This document shows, piece by piece, positions 1 through 8,890 of a stretch of DNA of 64,000 nucleotides. The translations under genes were made by a program, and so were the position numbers. Position 1 is the stretch's first letter. Every line of letters begins with the position of its first letter. This DNA is from Actinophytocola algeriensis (GTDB lineage: Bacteria > Actinomycetota > Actinomycetes > Mycobacteriales > Pseudonocardiaceae): assembly GCF_014203735.1 (NCBI RefSeq), contig NZ_JACHJQ010000005.1, positions 62,001 to 126,000 on the forward strand, written 5' to 3'. The notes beneath the pieces are model-generated. The model was not told the DNA's origin, searched no databases, and saw nothing but the letters and a program-made list of their open reading frames with translations.

Positions 1-1
1 C

Positions 2-976
2 AAACTGATCGCGGAGGCGTGGGACGCGGGCGGGCTCTACCAGGTGGGCAGCTTCCCGGACTACTGCCGGTGGTCGGAGTGGAACGGGCGCTACCGGGAC
101 GCGATCCGCCGGTTCCTCAAGGGGGAGCCGGGCACGGTCAGCGAGATGGCCGACCGGATCGTCGGATCACCAGACATGTACCTGCGGCGCGGCCCGGTGG
201 CGTCGGTCAACTTCGTGACCTCGCACGACGGGTTCACGCTGCACGACCTGGTCGCCTACAACGACAAGCACAACGAGGCCAACGGCGAGCACGGCGCGGA
301 CGGCGACAACGCCAACCACTCGTGGAACTGCGGGCACGAGGGCCCATCGGCCGACCCCGGGGTGCTGGCGCTGCGGCGCAGGCAGATGCGCAACGCGCTG
401 GTGCTGCTGCTGACGAGCCACGGCGTGCCGATGCTGCTCGCGGGGGACGAGGTCGCCCGCACCCAGCACGGCAACAACAACGCCTACTGCCACGACAGCG
501 AGCTGTCGTGGTTCGACTGGCACGGCCTCGCGGCGAACGCCGACCTGCTGCGCTTCACCCGGCGCGCCATCGCGTTCCGGCACGCGCATCCGGTGCTGCG
601 CAGGCGCTGGCACGCCTCCGGCCACGCGCACGGCGCGCTGTTCCCGGACGTGAGCTGGCACGGCGTGCGCGCGTGGACCCCGGACTGGTCGGCGCACGGC
701 AGGCTGCTGGCGGTCATGTTCCACGCCGAGTCGACCGGCGCCGCGGAGGGCGCGCCGGACACCGTGTACGTGGCCGCGAACGCGCACTGGGAGGGCCACG
801 ACCTCGAGCTGCCCGGCCTGCCCGCCCACCTGGCGTGGCACCTGTTCGCGGACACCCACAGCGAGCCGTACGCGGCGGAGCCCGGCGCCGAGCCGCGGCT
901 CGGCGACCAGGAACGGGTCCACATCGGACCGAGGACGGTGCTCGTGCTGGTGGCGCGGGAGCCGGGAGGGAGTTGA
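2..976 (+). CDS. glgX: Glycogen debranching enzyme GlgX, C-terminal part
   Basis: This is the 3' part of a GH13 debranching enzyme (isoamylase/GlgX type), which hydrolyses alpha-1,6 branches of limit dextrins in cytoplasmic glycogen turnover. The reading frame is open from the first bases, so the start lies outside the window. Visible family features are the segment GSFPDYCRWSEWNGRYRD, the conserved FVTSHDGFTLHDLV block that carries the catalytic-site His-Asp, and the MLLAGDEVARTQHGNNNAYC segment after it. A beta-sandwich C-terminal domain follows to the stop. The stop codon lies two bases before the start of the STAS gene, so the two may be cotranscribed, although the functions look unrelated. 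Confidence 0.93.
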   Translation, partial: KLIAEAWDAGGLYQVGSFPDYCRWSEWNGRYRDAIRRFLKGEPGTVSEMADRIVGSPDMYLRRGPVASVNFVTSHDGFTLHDLVAYNDKHNEANGEHGADGDNANHSWNCGHEGPSADPGVLALRRRQMRNALVLLLTSHGVPMLLAGDEVARTQHGNNNAYCHDSELSWFDWHGLAANADLLRFTRRAIAFRHAHPVLRRRWHASGHAHGALFPDVSWHGVRAWTPDWSAHGRLLAVMFHAESTGAAEGAPDTVYVAANAHWEGHDLELPGLPAHLAWHLFADTHSEPYAAEPGAEPRLGDQERVHIGPRTVLVLVAREPGGS

Positions 977-978
977 CC

Positions 979-1302
979 ATGGAGTTCCAGGGGAAGATGC
1001 ACGCGGAGAACGGTGTCGCCACCATCCGGCTGATCGGCGAGGTGGACTCGCGGTCCGCGCACCGGCTCAACGAGCTGATCGTCGCGGCGGCCGGCCGGAC
1101 CCCCCGGCGGCTGGTGCTGCTCGCCGAGGATCTCACCTACCTGTCCTCCGCCGGGCTGCGCTCGCTGGTGTTCGCGCACCAGAAGATGGGGCGCGACGTG
1201 GAGATCGTACTCGTCGGCGTGCGGCCGGAGGTGGCGGAGACCATCCGGCTCACCGGGTTTGACCGCAGCATCGTGATGCAGGAGGCGGTGGAGGAACGAT
1301 GA
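979..1302 (+). CDS. STAS-domain anti-sigma factor antagonist
   Basis: A 107-residue single STAS domain of the SpoIIAA/RsbV class. In partner switching such a protein binds the kinase/anti-sigma factor when unphosphorylated and so frees a sigma factor. The phosphorylation site is visible as YLSSAGLRSL with Ser56/Ser57. The ATG at 979 follows GGGAGG at good spacing and gives a normal STAS length. It overlaps the next gene by four bases (ATGA). Order STAS, HATPase kinase, phosphatase is a complete switch, but no sigma factor gene is seen next to it, so the target is unknown. Confidence 0.9.
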   Translation: MEFQGKMHAENGVATIRLIGEVDSRSAHRLNELIVAAAGRTPRRLVLLAEDLTYLSSAGLRSLVFAHQKMGRDVEIVLVGVRPEVAETIRLTGFDRSIVMQEAVEER

Positions 1303-1745
1303 TCGCCGTGCGAGCCCGTGGCATCGACGAACTCGGTGTCATGATCCCCGCCATCGTGGACCGGCTCGCACGTGCGACGGGGCTGACGCACAGCCAGGCC
1401 TACCGCCTGCGGCTGGCAACCGAGGAGATCACCACCAACATCGTGACGCACGGGTACGGCGGCCGGGGCGGCACGGTCGACATCGACGCCGGGTACGACG
1501 AGGTCTGGGCGTGGGTGCGGATCGAGGACGACGCGCCCGGGTTCGACCCGACCACCTACGAGGTGGTGCCCCGGCTGACCGCGGATCCCGGCTGGCCCCC
1601 GCTCGGCGGTTTCGGGCTGTTCCTCGCACTGTCCAGTGTGGACCGGCTGGAGCACGCCCGCGTCGAGGGCCGCAACCGCAACCTGCTCAAGATCCGGCGC
1701 TCGGGAGGAACTGATGAGGAAGCCATGCGTGCTTATCGTGGCTGA
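1299..1745 (+). CDS. Anti-sigma regulatory factor, RsbW-like serine kinase (HATPase)
   Basis: A 148-residue GHKL-type ATPase domain. The N-box is seen as RLATEEITTNIVTHGYG near residues 36-52, and a G2-like glycine segment (GGFGLFL) near 105-111. Proteins of this kind phosphorylate the STAS partner and hold a sigma factor. Its ATG overlaps the STAS stop (ATGA), and its 3' end overlaps the start of the phosphatase gene by 32 bases. This overlap argues for translational coupling of all three genes. The G1 box appears as EDDAPGF rather than the textbook DxGxG, which is common in this family. Confidence 0.88.
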   Translation: MIAVRARGIDELGVMIPAIVDRLARATGLTHSQAYRLRLATEEITTNIVTHGYGGRGGTVDIDAGYDEVWAWVRIEDDAPGFDPTTYEVVPRLTADPGWPPLGGFGLFLALSSVDRLEHARVEGRNRNLLKIRRSGGTDEEAMRAYRG

Positions 1746-2964
1746 CGAGGCGGCCGGGACCACACAGCTGCCGGGACTGGCGCCCGCACTGTCCGATGGC
1801 GGGTTCGACGTGCGCACGGCCACCGAGGACGAGGTGCTGGCCTCGGACGAGCCGGACGGCCCGGACGGGTTGCTGGTGTCCGCCTCGCTCGGCCTGCAGC
1901 GGGTCGCGATGCTCGCCCGCCGGTTCGCGCACCTGCCGGCTCCGCCGACGACCATCGTGTTCCCGCAGGACGACCTCGACGCACTCGAGGCGTGCGTGCG
2001 GGGCGGCTTCGACTACATCATGCCGCCGTTCCTGCCGAGCCTGCTGCGCAGCAGGATGAGCTCCTGCTGGGAACGCGGTCAGCTGGCTGGCGCCGTCGAG
2101 GACATGGCGGCCGAGGCCAGCCTGCGCGCCTACGAGCGGGACCTCGCGATCGCGCACGAGATCCAGTCCGGTTTCCTGCCGGAGAAGCTGCCCGCGCCGC
2201 ATGGCTGGGACGTCGCGTCCCGGTTCCGCCCCGCGCGGCAGGTGGCAGGCGACTTCTACGACGGGTTCGAGCTGGTCGACGGGCGCAGGCTGGGTTTCGT
2301 GGTGGCCGACGTGTGTGACAAGGGCGTCGGTGCCGCGCTGTTCATGGCGCTGATCCGCACCCTGTTGCGGCACACCGCGGAGCACACCGGCACGGCGAGC
2401 GGGTCCGGCGACGACCTCCCGCCCGCACCGGGCTCGATGAACATGGCCGAGGCGGGCGCGTCCCTGTCGCCGATGCTGTCGGTGGGCGCGGGCCCGCTGG
2501 TACAGGCGGTGGTGGCGACCAACCGCTACCTGACCCGCAACCACCTGCGGCAGGGGTACTTCGCCACGCTCATCTTCGGCGTGCTCGACCCCGCGTCCGG
2601 CGCACTGCTGTACATCAACGGCGGGCACAACCCGGCCGTGCTGCAGCGTGCCGACGGCAGCCACACGCTGCTCCCCCCGACCGGCCCGGCCGTCGGCATG
2701 ATGCTGCACAGCTCCTACGCGCTCGGCCACGCGAGCCTGGAGCGGGGCGACACGCTGCTGCTGTACACCGACGGTGTGGTGGAGGCCCGCGCGACCGGTG
2801 GAACACTGTTCGGCATGGAACGGCTGCTCACGGCGCTGAGTGGCCCGGTGAAATCCGCGGAGACCGTGCTTTCCGGCATCGACAAGGCATTGCGGGTGCA
2901 CGTCGGAGGAGCGGAACAGTCCGACGACATCACCATGCTCGCATTGCACCGAAGTGCGGTCTGA
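1714..2964 (+). CDS. PP2C/SpoIIE-type phosphatase with receiver-like N-terminus
   Basis: 416 residues. Residues about 1-130 resemble a degenerate response-regulator receiver (MRKPCVLIVADE, later GGFDYIMPPF). Residues about 150-415 are a SpoIIE/RsbU phosphatase. Metal-binding aspartates are visible in AGDFYDG, VADVCDKG, YTDGVVEA and SDDITML. It would dephosphorylate the STAS protein encoded just upstream and so release the sigma factor. The ATG at 1714 is preceded by GGGAGGAA. An in-frame start further upstream would sit inside the kinase gene without a ribosome site, so it was not used. Confidence 0.9.
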   Translation: MRKPCVLIVADEAAGTTQLPGLAPALSDGGFDVRTATEDEVLASDEPDGPDGLLVSASLGLQRVAMLARRFAHLPAPPTTIVFPQDDLDALEACVRGGFDYIMPPFLPSLLRSRMSSCWERGQLAGAVEDMAAEASLRAYERDLAIAHEIQSGFLPEKLPAPHGWDVASRFRPARQVAGDFYDGFELVDGRRLGFVVADVCDKGVGAALFMALIRTLLRHTAEHTGTASGSGDDLPPAPGSMNMAEAGASLSPMLSVGAGPLVQAVVATNRYLTRNHLRQGYFATLIFGVLDPASGALLYINGGHNPAVLQRADGSHTLLPPTGPAVGMMLHSSYALGHASLERGDTLLLYTDGVVEARATGGTLFGMERLLTALSGPVKSAETVLSGIDKALRVHVGGAEQSDDITMLALHRSAV

Positions 2965-3041
2965 CCCGGGTGCCGGAAGCGGTAGCCGCCCGTACCATGG
3001 TGGAATGACCTCGCGGGCAGGCCGGTGTTCGACAATCTGGG

Positions 3042-3848
3042 GTGCATTTGTCGACCGACGGCGGTAGGCGGGAACTCGCCAGGTTCCTGCGCAGCAGGAG
3101 GGAGCGCATCGCTCCATCCGAGGTCGGGCTGCCCGCGGGACCCCGGCGCCGCACGCAGGGGCTGCGGCGCGAAGAGGTCGCCGTCCTGGCCGGCGTCAGC
3201 CCGACCTGGTACACCTACCTCGAGCAGGCCCGCGGCATCCAGCCGTCACGAGAGGTGCTGGACAGCCTGGCCAGGGTGCTGCGGCTGACCGAGGACGAGC
3301 GCCGCTACGTGCACAGCCTGGCGCACGGCAGTGTCATCCAGACCTCGCCGCTGGACGGCGAAATCCCCGCCATCGACCTGATCAAGCAGGTCGTCGCGTT
3401 GTTCGAGGAAAGCCCGTATCCGGTGTACGCCGTGAACCTCTACTGCGATCTGCTGGCGTGGAACCAGGCCGCGACCGAGTGGTACGACGACTGGGGTGCG
3501 CTCCCGCCCGAGGAGCGCAACATCCTGCGGTGGATGCTGGTCTCACCGGTGGCCCGCATCCGGCTGGTGGACTGGGAGGACGACGCCAAGGACATCGTGG
3601 CCCGGTGGCGCGCCGAGAGCGGCAAGCATGCCGCCGACCCGGTGTTGCGGGAACGGATCTCGGAGCTTGCCCACCTCAGTCCAGAGTTCCGCTCCTGGTG
3701 GGGCCAGTTCCGCGTGGTGGAGCACAGATCAAAAGTTCGCCGGTTCCGGCACAAGATACTCGGCCACCAGGTGATGCGGATCGTTCCCATGAACTCGGTG
3801 GAGATCATTCCGGTGGTAGTCGTGCCACATATCCCTGTTATGGCGTAA
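3042..3848 (+). CDS. XRE-family regulator with MmyB-type ligand domain
   Basis: 268 residues. An N-terminal helix-turn-helix is seen around LRREEVAVLAGVSPTWYTYL (about residues 43-62). It is followed by an MmyB-like PAS-type domain (FEESPYPVYAVNLYCDLLAWN and later segments), the usual build of this large actinobacterial family. The gene starts with GTG. It lies between the partner-switch genes and the PKS, in the same direction as the PKS and 262 bases before it. A role as local regulator of the PKS region is possible but not shown. Codon use is like that of its neighbours, slightly less GC-rich near the 3' end. Confidence 0.9.
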   Translation: MHLSTDGGRRELARFLRSRRERIAPSEVGLPAGPRRRTQGLRREEVAVLAGVSPTWYTYLEQARGIQPSREVLDSLARVLRLTEDERRYVHSLAHGSVIQTSPLDGEIPAIDLIKQVVALFEESPYPVYAVNLYCDLLAWNQAATEWYDDWGALPPEERNILRWMLVSPVARIRLVDWEDDAKDIVARWRAESGKHAADPVLRERISELAHLSPEFRSWWGQFRVVEHRSKVRRFRHKILGHQVMRIVPMNSVEIIPVVVVPHIPVMA

Positions 3849-4010
3849 TCTGGCGCCGGCAAACCGTTTCGACATAAATCGGGAACCCCGCCACGACCTC
3901 TTGCGGCGCCGGCTCCGGCCGCAGGTCGGTTGCGCGGCGCACCACCCGGCGTCGGCCGCTGGAGTCGACTTGTCGCCTCGAGCGAATTCCGTGTACTTCG
4001 TTAGCTGTCA

Positions 4011-4039
4011 TTGACCGCGCGTTCAGCGCCGGGCAATCT
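4011..4039 (+). promoter_or_regulatory. Possible promoter before the PKS gene
   Basis: TTGACC at 4011 and CAATCT at 4034 are spaced by 17 bases, which resembles a housekeeping actinobacterial promoter. The -10 match is weak. The stretch 3849-4110 has no gene and is visibly less GC-rich than the surrounding DNA, as expected of a regulatory region. Confidence 0.25.
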
Positions 4040-4110
4040 TCCACTTGTCATCTGCAGCCGATGGCCTTGGTATCCGGCTCCGTTCCGTCCGCAGTTATTC
4101 GGGAGACGAC

Positions 4111-7100
4111 ATGATGCAACCTCAGCGTAACGAGCGCACCGGCAACCTCCCCGTGGCGATTGTCGGTGTCGCGTGCCGCCTCCCAGGCGCGCCTAACGTG
4201 CAAGAGTTCTGGAAGCTACTGACCGCCGCCCGTCACACGATCGCCGAACCCTCGCCGGAAAGGCGTAGAACATTTCTTGGACAAATTCCAGAACGTGGCG
4301 GGTTCCTCGACAGTATAGACAGTTTCGACGCGTCGTTCTTCGGTTTATCGCCGTTCGAGGCGCTCCGGATCGACCCGCATCACCGGCTCATGCTGGAAAC
4401 CGTGTGGGAGGCATTGGAGGACGCAGGCCTGCCGCCGGACCAGCTGGCCGGAAGCCGGACCGGCGTGTATACGAGCTGGTTTGGCGGGCATTACTGGCAG
4501 CTGTTGCACGAGGCCGGCGTGAGTGACGTACACGCCTACCTGGGCTCGCACCGGTCGTCGGCACCCGCCGGGCGGATCGCTCACCTGCTCGACCTCCGGG
4601 GTCCGGCGATGGGGACCGAGGCGCACTGCGCGTCGTCGCTGGTCGCCGTGCACCACGCGCGCCGGGCGTTGGAGGCGGGGGAGATCGAGATGGCCATCGT
4701 CGGGGGAGTGAACCTGCTGTTACGCCCGGACGAGCGCGCCGGTCTTGCCGACGCGGGCATCATCTCGCCGACCTACCGCAGCCGTTTCGGCGATGAGGAC
4801 GCGGACGGGTACGTACCGGCCGAGGGCGCGGTCACCCTCATCCTCAAGCCGCTCGACGACGCGATCGCCGCGGGCGACCCGGTCTACGCCACGATCCTCG
4901 GCAGCGGTGTGTGCAGCAACGGCAGGCAGGCGCTGTCCGCCAGTTCGACCGGCGTCGCCGGTCAGGAGGACCTGCTGCGCATGACCCTGCGGGAGGCGGG
5001 TCTGTCGCCCGCCGACATCGACTACGTGGAGGCGCACGGCCCAGGAACGGCACAAGGCGACGTCGTCGAGCTCACGGCGCTCGGCAACGTCCTCGGTGAG
5101 GGGCGCGAGGCCGGCCGGCCCTGCCTGGTCGGCTCGGTCAAGTCGAACATCGGCCACGCCGAGGCCGCCGCCGGGATGGCCGGGTTGCTGAAGACCGCGC
5201 TGGCCCTGCGGTACCGCACCATCCCCGCGACACTGCACGTGCGTCAGCCCATCTCCCTCCTCGCCGCGGACGACGCGCCGATCGAGCTCGCCCGGTACAC
5301 CCAGGCGTGGCCCGACCGGGGGGTGCCTGCCGTTGCCGGGGTCACCGCACTGGGCATGTTCGGGATCGGCGCGCACGTCATCCTTGGCGAAGCCCCACCG
5401 GTCACGCCGCCGTCCCGCCCCGCCGTCGACCGGGCCATGCTGCTCCCACTGTCGGCGGAGGATCCCGCGGCGCTCGCCGGGCTGGCGTCGGCCTACGCGG
5501 ACACCCTTGCCATGGCGCGAAACCCGGAGGACGTCTGCTACAGCGCAGGCGCCCACCGCACCCACCTGTCGCACCGCGTCGCCGTCGCCGCCGCCGACCG
5601 GCGCACGCTGGTCGAGAGGCTGCGCAGGCTGGCCGACCGGCGGCGCATTGGCGAGGTGGCAGGCAAGCCGGCGCGGGTGGTGTTCGTGTTCTCCGGGCAG
5701 GGCTCGCAGTGGCACGGCATGGCGCGGGAGTTGCTCGAGACCGAGCCGGTCTTCGCGCGGTCCATGCGGGAGTGCGACGAGCTGATCCGAGCGGAAGGCG
5801 GCTGGTCGCTGCTCGACCTGCTGGCCGGTGAGACGCCCATGACCGGCGACGACCGGGTCCAGCCTGCCCTGTGGGCGATCCAGGTCGGCCTGGCGAGGAT
5901 GTGGCGGCACTGGGGGATCGAGCCCGATCTGGTCATCGGGCACAGCATGGGCGAGATCGCGGCGGCGACCACCGCGGGAGCGCTGACGCCCCGGGACGGC
6001 GCCGCGGTGATCTGCCGGCGCAGCGTGCTGGTCGGCACCCTGCGGGAGCCGGGCGCGATGGTGGCGGTCGCGATCGGTGAGCACGAGGCGAACGAAGCGA
6101 TCGGCGAGTACGCCGACCAGGTGAGCGTGGCAGTGGTGAACAGCGGCTGGTCCACCGTGCTGGCCGGTACCCAGGACGCCGTCGACACCGTCGTCGCGCC
6201 GCTGCGCGAGCGCGGCGTGCACTGCAGGCCGGTCCGGACCAACTACGCGTCGCACTCGCCCAACGTCGAGCCGCTTCGCGATGGTCTGGTCAGTGCGCTC
6301 GCCGACGTGTGCCCTCGGGCGGGCGACGTGCCGATGCACTCGACCGCGCTGGACCGCGAGGTACGTGGTGACGAGCTCGACGCCCAGTACTGGATGTCGA
6401 ACCTGCGGGAGCCCGTGCGCTTCGCCTCAGCGGTGCGCGCCGTCCTCGCCGACGAGGTGCCGACGCTGTTCGTCGAGATGAGCCCGCATCCGTTGCTGGT
6501 CCCGGCGATCGACGACGAGATCGCCGCGTGCGAGGCCGACTTCGCGACGGCCGTGCCGTCGCTGGTCCGCGATGTGCCGGCCGGCGAGTCGATGCGGGTC
6601 GCGCTGGGCGCCGCCTACGAGCGGGGCCGGGTGCCGGACTGGAGCCGCCTGTACGACAGTGGTCAGAGGGTCTCGCTGCCGACCTACCCATGGCAGCGCA
6701 CGCGGTTCTGGTTCAGCCCGCCTGCGCAGGCGCCGGTTCGCCAGGTCCAATCGCCTCCGCCGCCCCAGGAGCCGCCGCCCCAGGAGCCGCCGACCCTGGT
6801 GCCGCCGACCCTGGTGCCGCCGACCCTGGTGGCACCGGCGCTGGTGGCACCGGCGCTGGCCGAGCAGATCGCGTCCCGGGCGGCCGAGATCCTCGCGGCG
6901 CCGATCGATTCGATCGACACCGCTGCTCCGCTCCATGTCGCCGGCATGGACTCGGTGCTGGCCGCCAGGCTGTGCCTGCGGCTGAAGCAGGAGCTGGACC
7001 TGCGTGTGCCCTACGCCGACCTCATCGAGGACCGGTCCCTGCTCGAGGTCGCCGAAGAACTGTGCGGTAAGGCCGCGCGAGCCGAGTCGGCCGAGCTGGC

Positions 7101-7122
7101 GGACCTGAGCCTGGCCCACTGA
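4111..7122 (+). CDS. Type I polyketide synthase, single module KS-AT-ACP
   Basis: 1003 residues from the ATG at 4111, which follows GGGAGA. The ketosynthase (about 12-425) has Cys173, His309 and His349. The acyltransferase (about 545-835) has GQGSQWHG and GHSMG with Ser612, and the YASH motif at 712-715, which in characterised ATs goes with methylmalonyl-CoA. The post-AT linker YPWQRTRFW is present. A Pro-rich repeated linker precedes an ACP with GMDS, Ser948 being the phosphopantetheine site. There are no KR, DH, ER or TE domains. The KS is unusual: the nucleophile sits in EAHCASSL instead of the standard TACSSSL, HGTGT is HGPGT, and the C-terminal GGTNAH is GIGAH. It could be an iterative or single-extension enzyme. 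Confidence 0.93.
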   Translation: MMQPQRNERTGNLPVAIVGVACRLPGAPNVQEFWKLLTAARHTIAEPSPERRRTFLGQIPERGGFLDSIDSFDASFFGLSPFEALRIDPHHRLMLETVWEALEDAGLPPDQLAGSRTGVYTSWFGGHYWQLLHEAGVSDVHAYLGSHRSSAPAGRIAHLLDLRGPAMGTEAHCASSLVAVHHARRALEAGEIEMAIVGGVNLLLRPDERAGLADAGIISPTYRSRFGDEDADGYVPAEGAVTLILKPLDDAIAAGDPVYATILGSGVCSNGRQALSASSTGVAGQEDLLRMTLREAGLSPADIDYVEAHGPGTAQGDVVELTALGNVLGEGREAGRPCLVGSVKSNIGHAEAAAGMAGLLKTALALRYRTIPATLHVRQPISLLAADDAPIELARYTQAWPDRGVPAVAGVTALGMFGIGAHVILGEAPPVTPPSRPAVDRAMLLPLSAEDPAALAGLASAYADTLAMARNPEDVCYSAGAHRTHLSHRVAVAAADRRTLVERLRRLADRRRIGEVAGKPARVVFVFSGQGSQWHGMARELLETEPVFARSMRECDELIRAEGGWSLLDLLAGETPMTGDDRVQPALWAIQVGLARMWRHWGIEPDLVIGHSMGEIAAATTAGALTPRDGAAVICRRSVLVGTLREPGAMVAVAIGEHEANEAIGEYADQVSVAVVNSGWSTVLAGTQDAVDTVVAPLRERGVHCRPVRTNYASHSPNVEPLRDGLVSALADVCPRAGDVPMHSTALDREVRGDELDAQYWMSNLREPVRFASAVRAVLADEVPTLFVEMSPHPLLVPAIDDEIAACEADFATAVPSLVRDVPAGESMRVALGAAYERGRVPDWSRLYDSGQRVSLPTYPWQRTRFWFSPPAQAPVRQVQSPPPPQEPPPQEPPTLVPPTLVPPTLVAPALVAPALAEQIASRAAEILAAPIDSIDTAAPLHVAGMDSVLAARLCLRLKQELDLRVPYADLIEDRSLLEVAEELCGKAARAESAELADLSLAH
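6757..6856 (+). repeat. In-frame Pro-rich microrepeats in the PKS linker
   Basis: Between AT and ACP, 15-base units recur: CCGCCGCCCCAGGAG twice, CCGCCGACCCTGGTG three times, then GCACCGGCGCTGGTG twice. They encode PPQEP, PPTLV and APALV units. They form a flexible linker and look like recent slippage expansion, so copy number may differ between strains. Confidence 0.85.
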
Positions 7123-7180
7123 CCTGGTCCACGACCTACCGACCCGGCCGGGCTCGTTCGCCTCCTGAAGTGGCGATGGC

Positions 7181-7222
7181 ACGAACGGTCCGTGCAGCAC
7201 ACGTGCTGAACGGACCGTTCGT
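7181..7222. terminator. Perfect inverted repeat between convergent genes
   Basis: A 13-base arm at 7181-7193 (ACGAACGGTCCGT) is exactly complementary to 7210-7222, with a further CAGCAC/GTGCTG pairing inside the loop. It lies between the PKS stop and the stop of the opposite-strand ATPase gene, so it likely ends transcription in both directions. There is no T run, as is usual in these genomes. Confidence 0.7.
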
Positions 7223-7225
7223 TCC

Positions 7226-8695
7226 CTATCCCAGGACCTCGGGGACGGGGGCGAGCTGCCGCTTGGCGAGCAGGGCGTCGAAGGCCACGGCCACGGACCA
7301 GCCACAGCCGCGCCTGCCCGCGTGGAAGTCCGCCGCCTCGGCGGTCGCCTCGCTGATGCGGCCGGCGAGGAGCAGGGCGTCGATCAGGCACGCGGTGAGG
7401 TACGGCGCGAACCACGGCAGCTCGCCGCGCAGGCAGTCTGCGACGGCGAGCGCACGGCGCAGGTGGGACACCGCTTCGCTCGCCCGGCCGGCGGCCTGTG
7501 CGGCGACCGCCTGCGCGGCGCGGGAGAACAGCGCTGTCTCCCGGTCGTCGCCGGGGTCGGCAAGGTCCGGCGCCGCGGTGGACGTCCCGGTGACGGCGAG
7601 CAGCCACGCGCGGCAGGCCAGGAGCCGCTCGCGGTGGCGGGTGTCGAGGTGGGCCGCGTCCACCAGCAACGCGTCCGCGACGGCTACCTGGCGCTGCCCG
7701 AGCCCGGCGACCATCGCCCTGGTCATCACGACGCGGGGCGAGTCGTCGGTGCCCGCGTGGGTGTCGAGCACCTGGCGGCTCGCGGCGACCTGGCCGCGCA
7801 ACAGCAGCACCATGGCCCAGACCGGCGCCACCAGGCCACCGAGCCCCTGCCACGCCGCCAGCCTGCACAGCTCGTCGACCTGGTCGAGGACCAGCTCCCG
7901 CCAGGCCGTGGCGACCGCCTCGGTCACGTGCCCGGTGACCGGCTCCCCGGCCAGGTGGCTCGGCGGCGGTGGTGCACTCGCCGGTTCGCCACGCCGCGCA
8001 GGCACGTGCACCGCGGGGGCCAGCTGGTGCACCCCGTCGTGCGGCACCAGCGCGTCGGCCAGCCGGTCGCGGACCACCATGCCGTGCAGGAGCCCTGGGT
8101 TGCCGCCGGTCGACGCGTGCACGGCCGCCGCGGTCGCCGACCGGACCGGCCCGCCGAGCGCGTCGGCGAGGATCCTGGACACGTCGTCCGGGGACAGCGG
8201 CGGCAGCCGGAGCGTGCTGGTGCCCAGGTCGTACCGCAGGCAGTCCAGCGGGTCCGGGCCGTGCGGCAGCGCGCCGGTGCCCGCCGCCGTCACGAGCACC
8301 AGCGCGCCGTACGCGCCCCGCAGGTGGCGTAAGACCCGCATGGAGTGCGGATCGGCCAGGTGCGCGTCGTCGAAGGCGATCACGGGCCTGCGCCCGGACA
8401 GCCGCCCGGCGATCTCGTCGGCCGCGCCGGTGACGTCGTTGTCCGGTGAGCTCGAGTGGATGAAGCCGGGGGGCAGCAGCCCGCGCAGCGCGGCGAACGG
8501 CTTCTGCCCGGCCGGTTCGAGGCGCAGCACGACGTCGTTCTCGGCGAGCGGTGCCCTGCCCAGAGCCTCGGTGAGCAGTCTGCTCCGGCCCATGCCCGGT
8601 GGGCCGAACAGCATGACGGGGCCCGGCCGGGACTCGGTGAACACCGTGCGGATCCGGTCCAGCTGCTCGGTCCTGCCGACGAAGGGCCATGCCAT
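7226..8695 (-). CDS. LuxR/MalT-like STAND ATPase without HTH
   Basis: 489 residues. The N-terminus FVGRTEQLDRI followed by a P-loop (GPPGMGRSRLL, about residues 31-41) and the ADD-like AFDDAHLAD segment is the typical opening of large LuxR-family (LAL) regulators. A helical, TPR-like C-terminal half follows. Two things are odd: the Walker A lysine is arginine (GMGRS), and the protein stops without the C-terminal LuxR helix-turn-helix. It could be a truncated regulator or an adaptor that binds another regulator. The ATG follows GGAGGTGG. It is transcribed toward the PKS and away from the membrane-protein operon. Confidence 0.82.
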   Translation of the reverse strand: MAWPFVGRTEQLDRIRTVFTESRPGPVMLFGPPGMGRSRLLTEALGRAPLAENDVVLRLEPAGQKPFAALRGLLPPGFIHSSSPDNDVTGAADEIAGRLSGRRPVIAFDDAHLADPHSMRVLRHLRGAYGALVLVTAAGTGALPHGPDPLDCLRYDLGTSTLRLPPLSPDDVSRILADALGGPVRSATAAAVHASTGGNPGLLHGMVVRDRLADALVPHDGVHQLAPAVHVPARRGEPASAPPPPSHLAGEPVTGHVTEAVATAWRELVLDQVDELCRLAAWQGLGGLVAPVWAMVLLLRGQVAASRQVLDTHAGTDDSPRVVMTRAMVAGLGQRQVAVADALLVDAAHLDTRHRERLLACRAWLLAVTGTSTAAPDLADPGDDRETALFSRAAQAVAAQAAGRASEAVSHLRRALAVADCLRGELPWFAPYLTACLIDALLLAGRISEATAEAADFHAGRRGCGWSVAVAFDALLAKRQLAPVPEVLG

Positions 8696-8890
8696 GCCGC
8701 CACCTCCAACAGTGAAGAGATCTGACTTTTACCGTCGGTGCCGGAGCGCTGCCGGGTCAATCGCCAACTGACTAAGTGTGGTGATCACGCAGAAGCTGGT
8801 ACTTCGAGTACCCCCACAACCACGTTCTGGGTACTTGCCGCCCGCCGGGTGATGGTTGATCCGCACGGAACGAACGGGCGGAGGAACCGC

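Noticed and set aside
1636-1713. Longer N-terminus for the SpoIIE-type phosphatase
   Set aside because: The extension lies within the kinase gene and lacks a ribosome site. The ATG at 1714 has GGGAGGAA at correct spacing.
4720-6339. Minus-strand frame of 539 codons inside the PKS
   Set aside because: It lies antisense to intact KS and AT domains, has no ribosome site and no domain.
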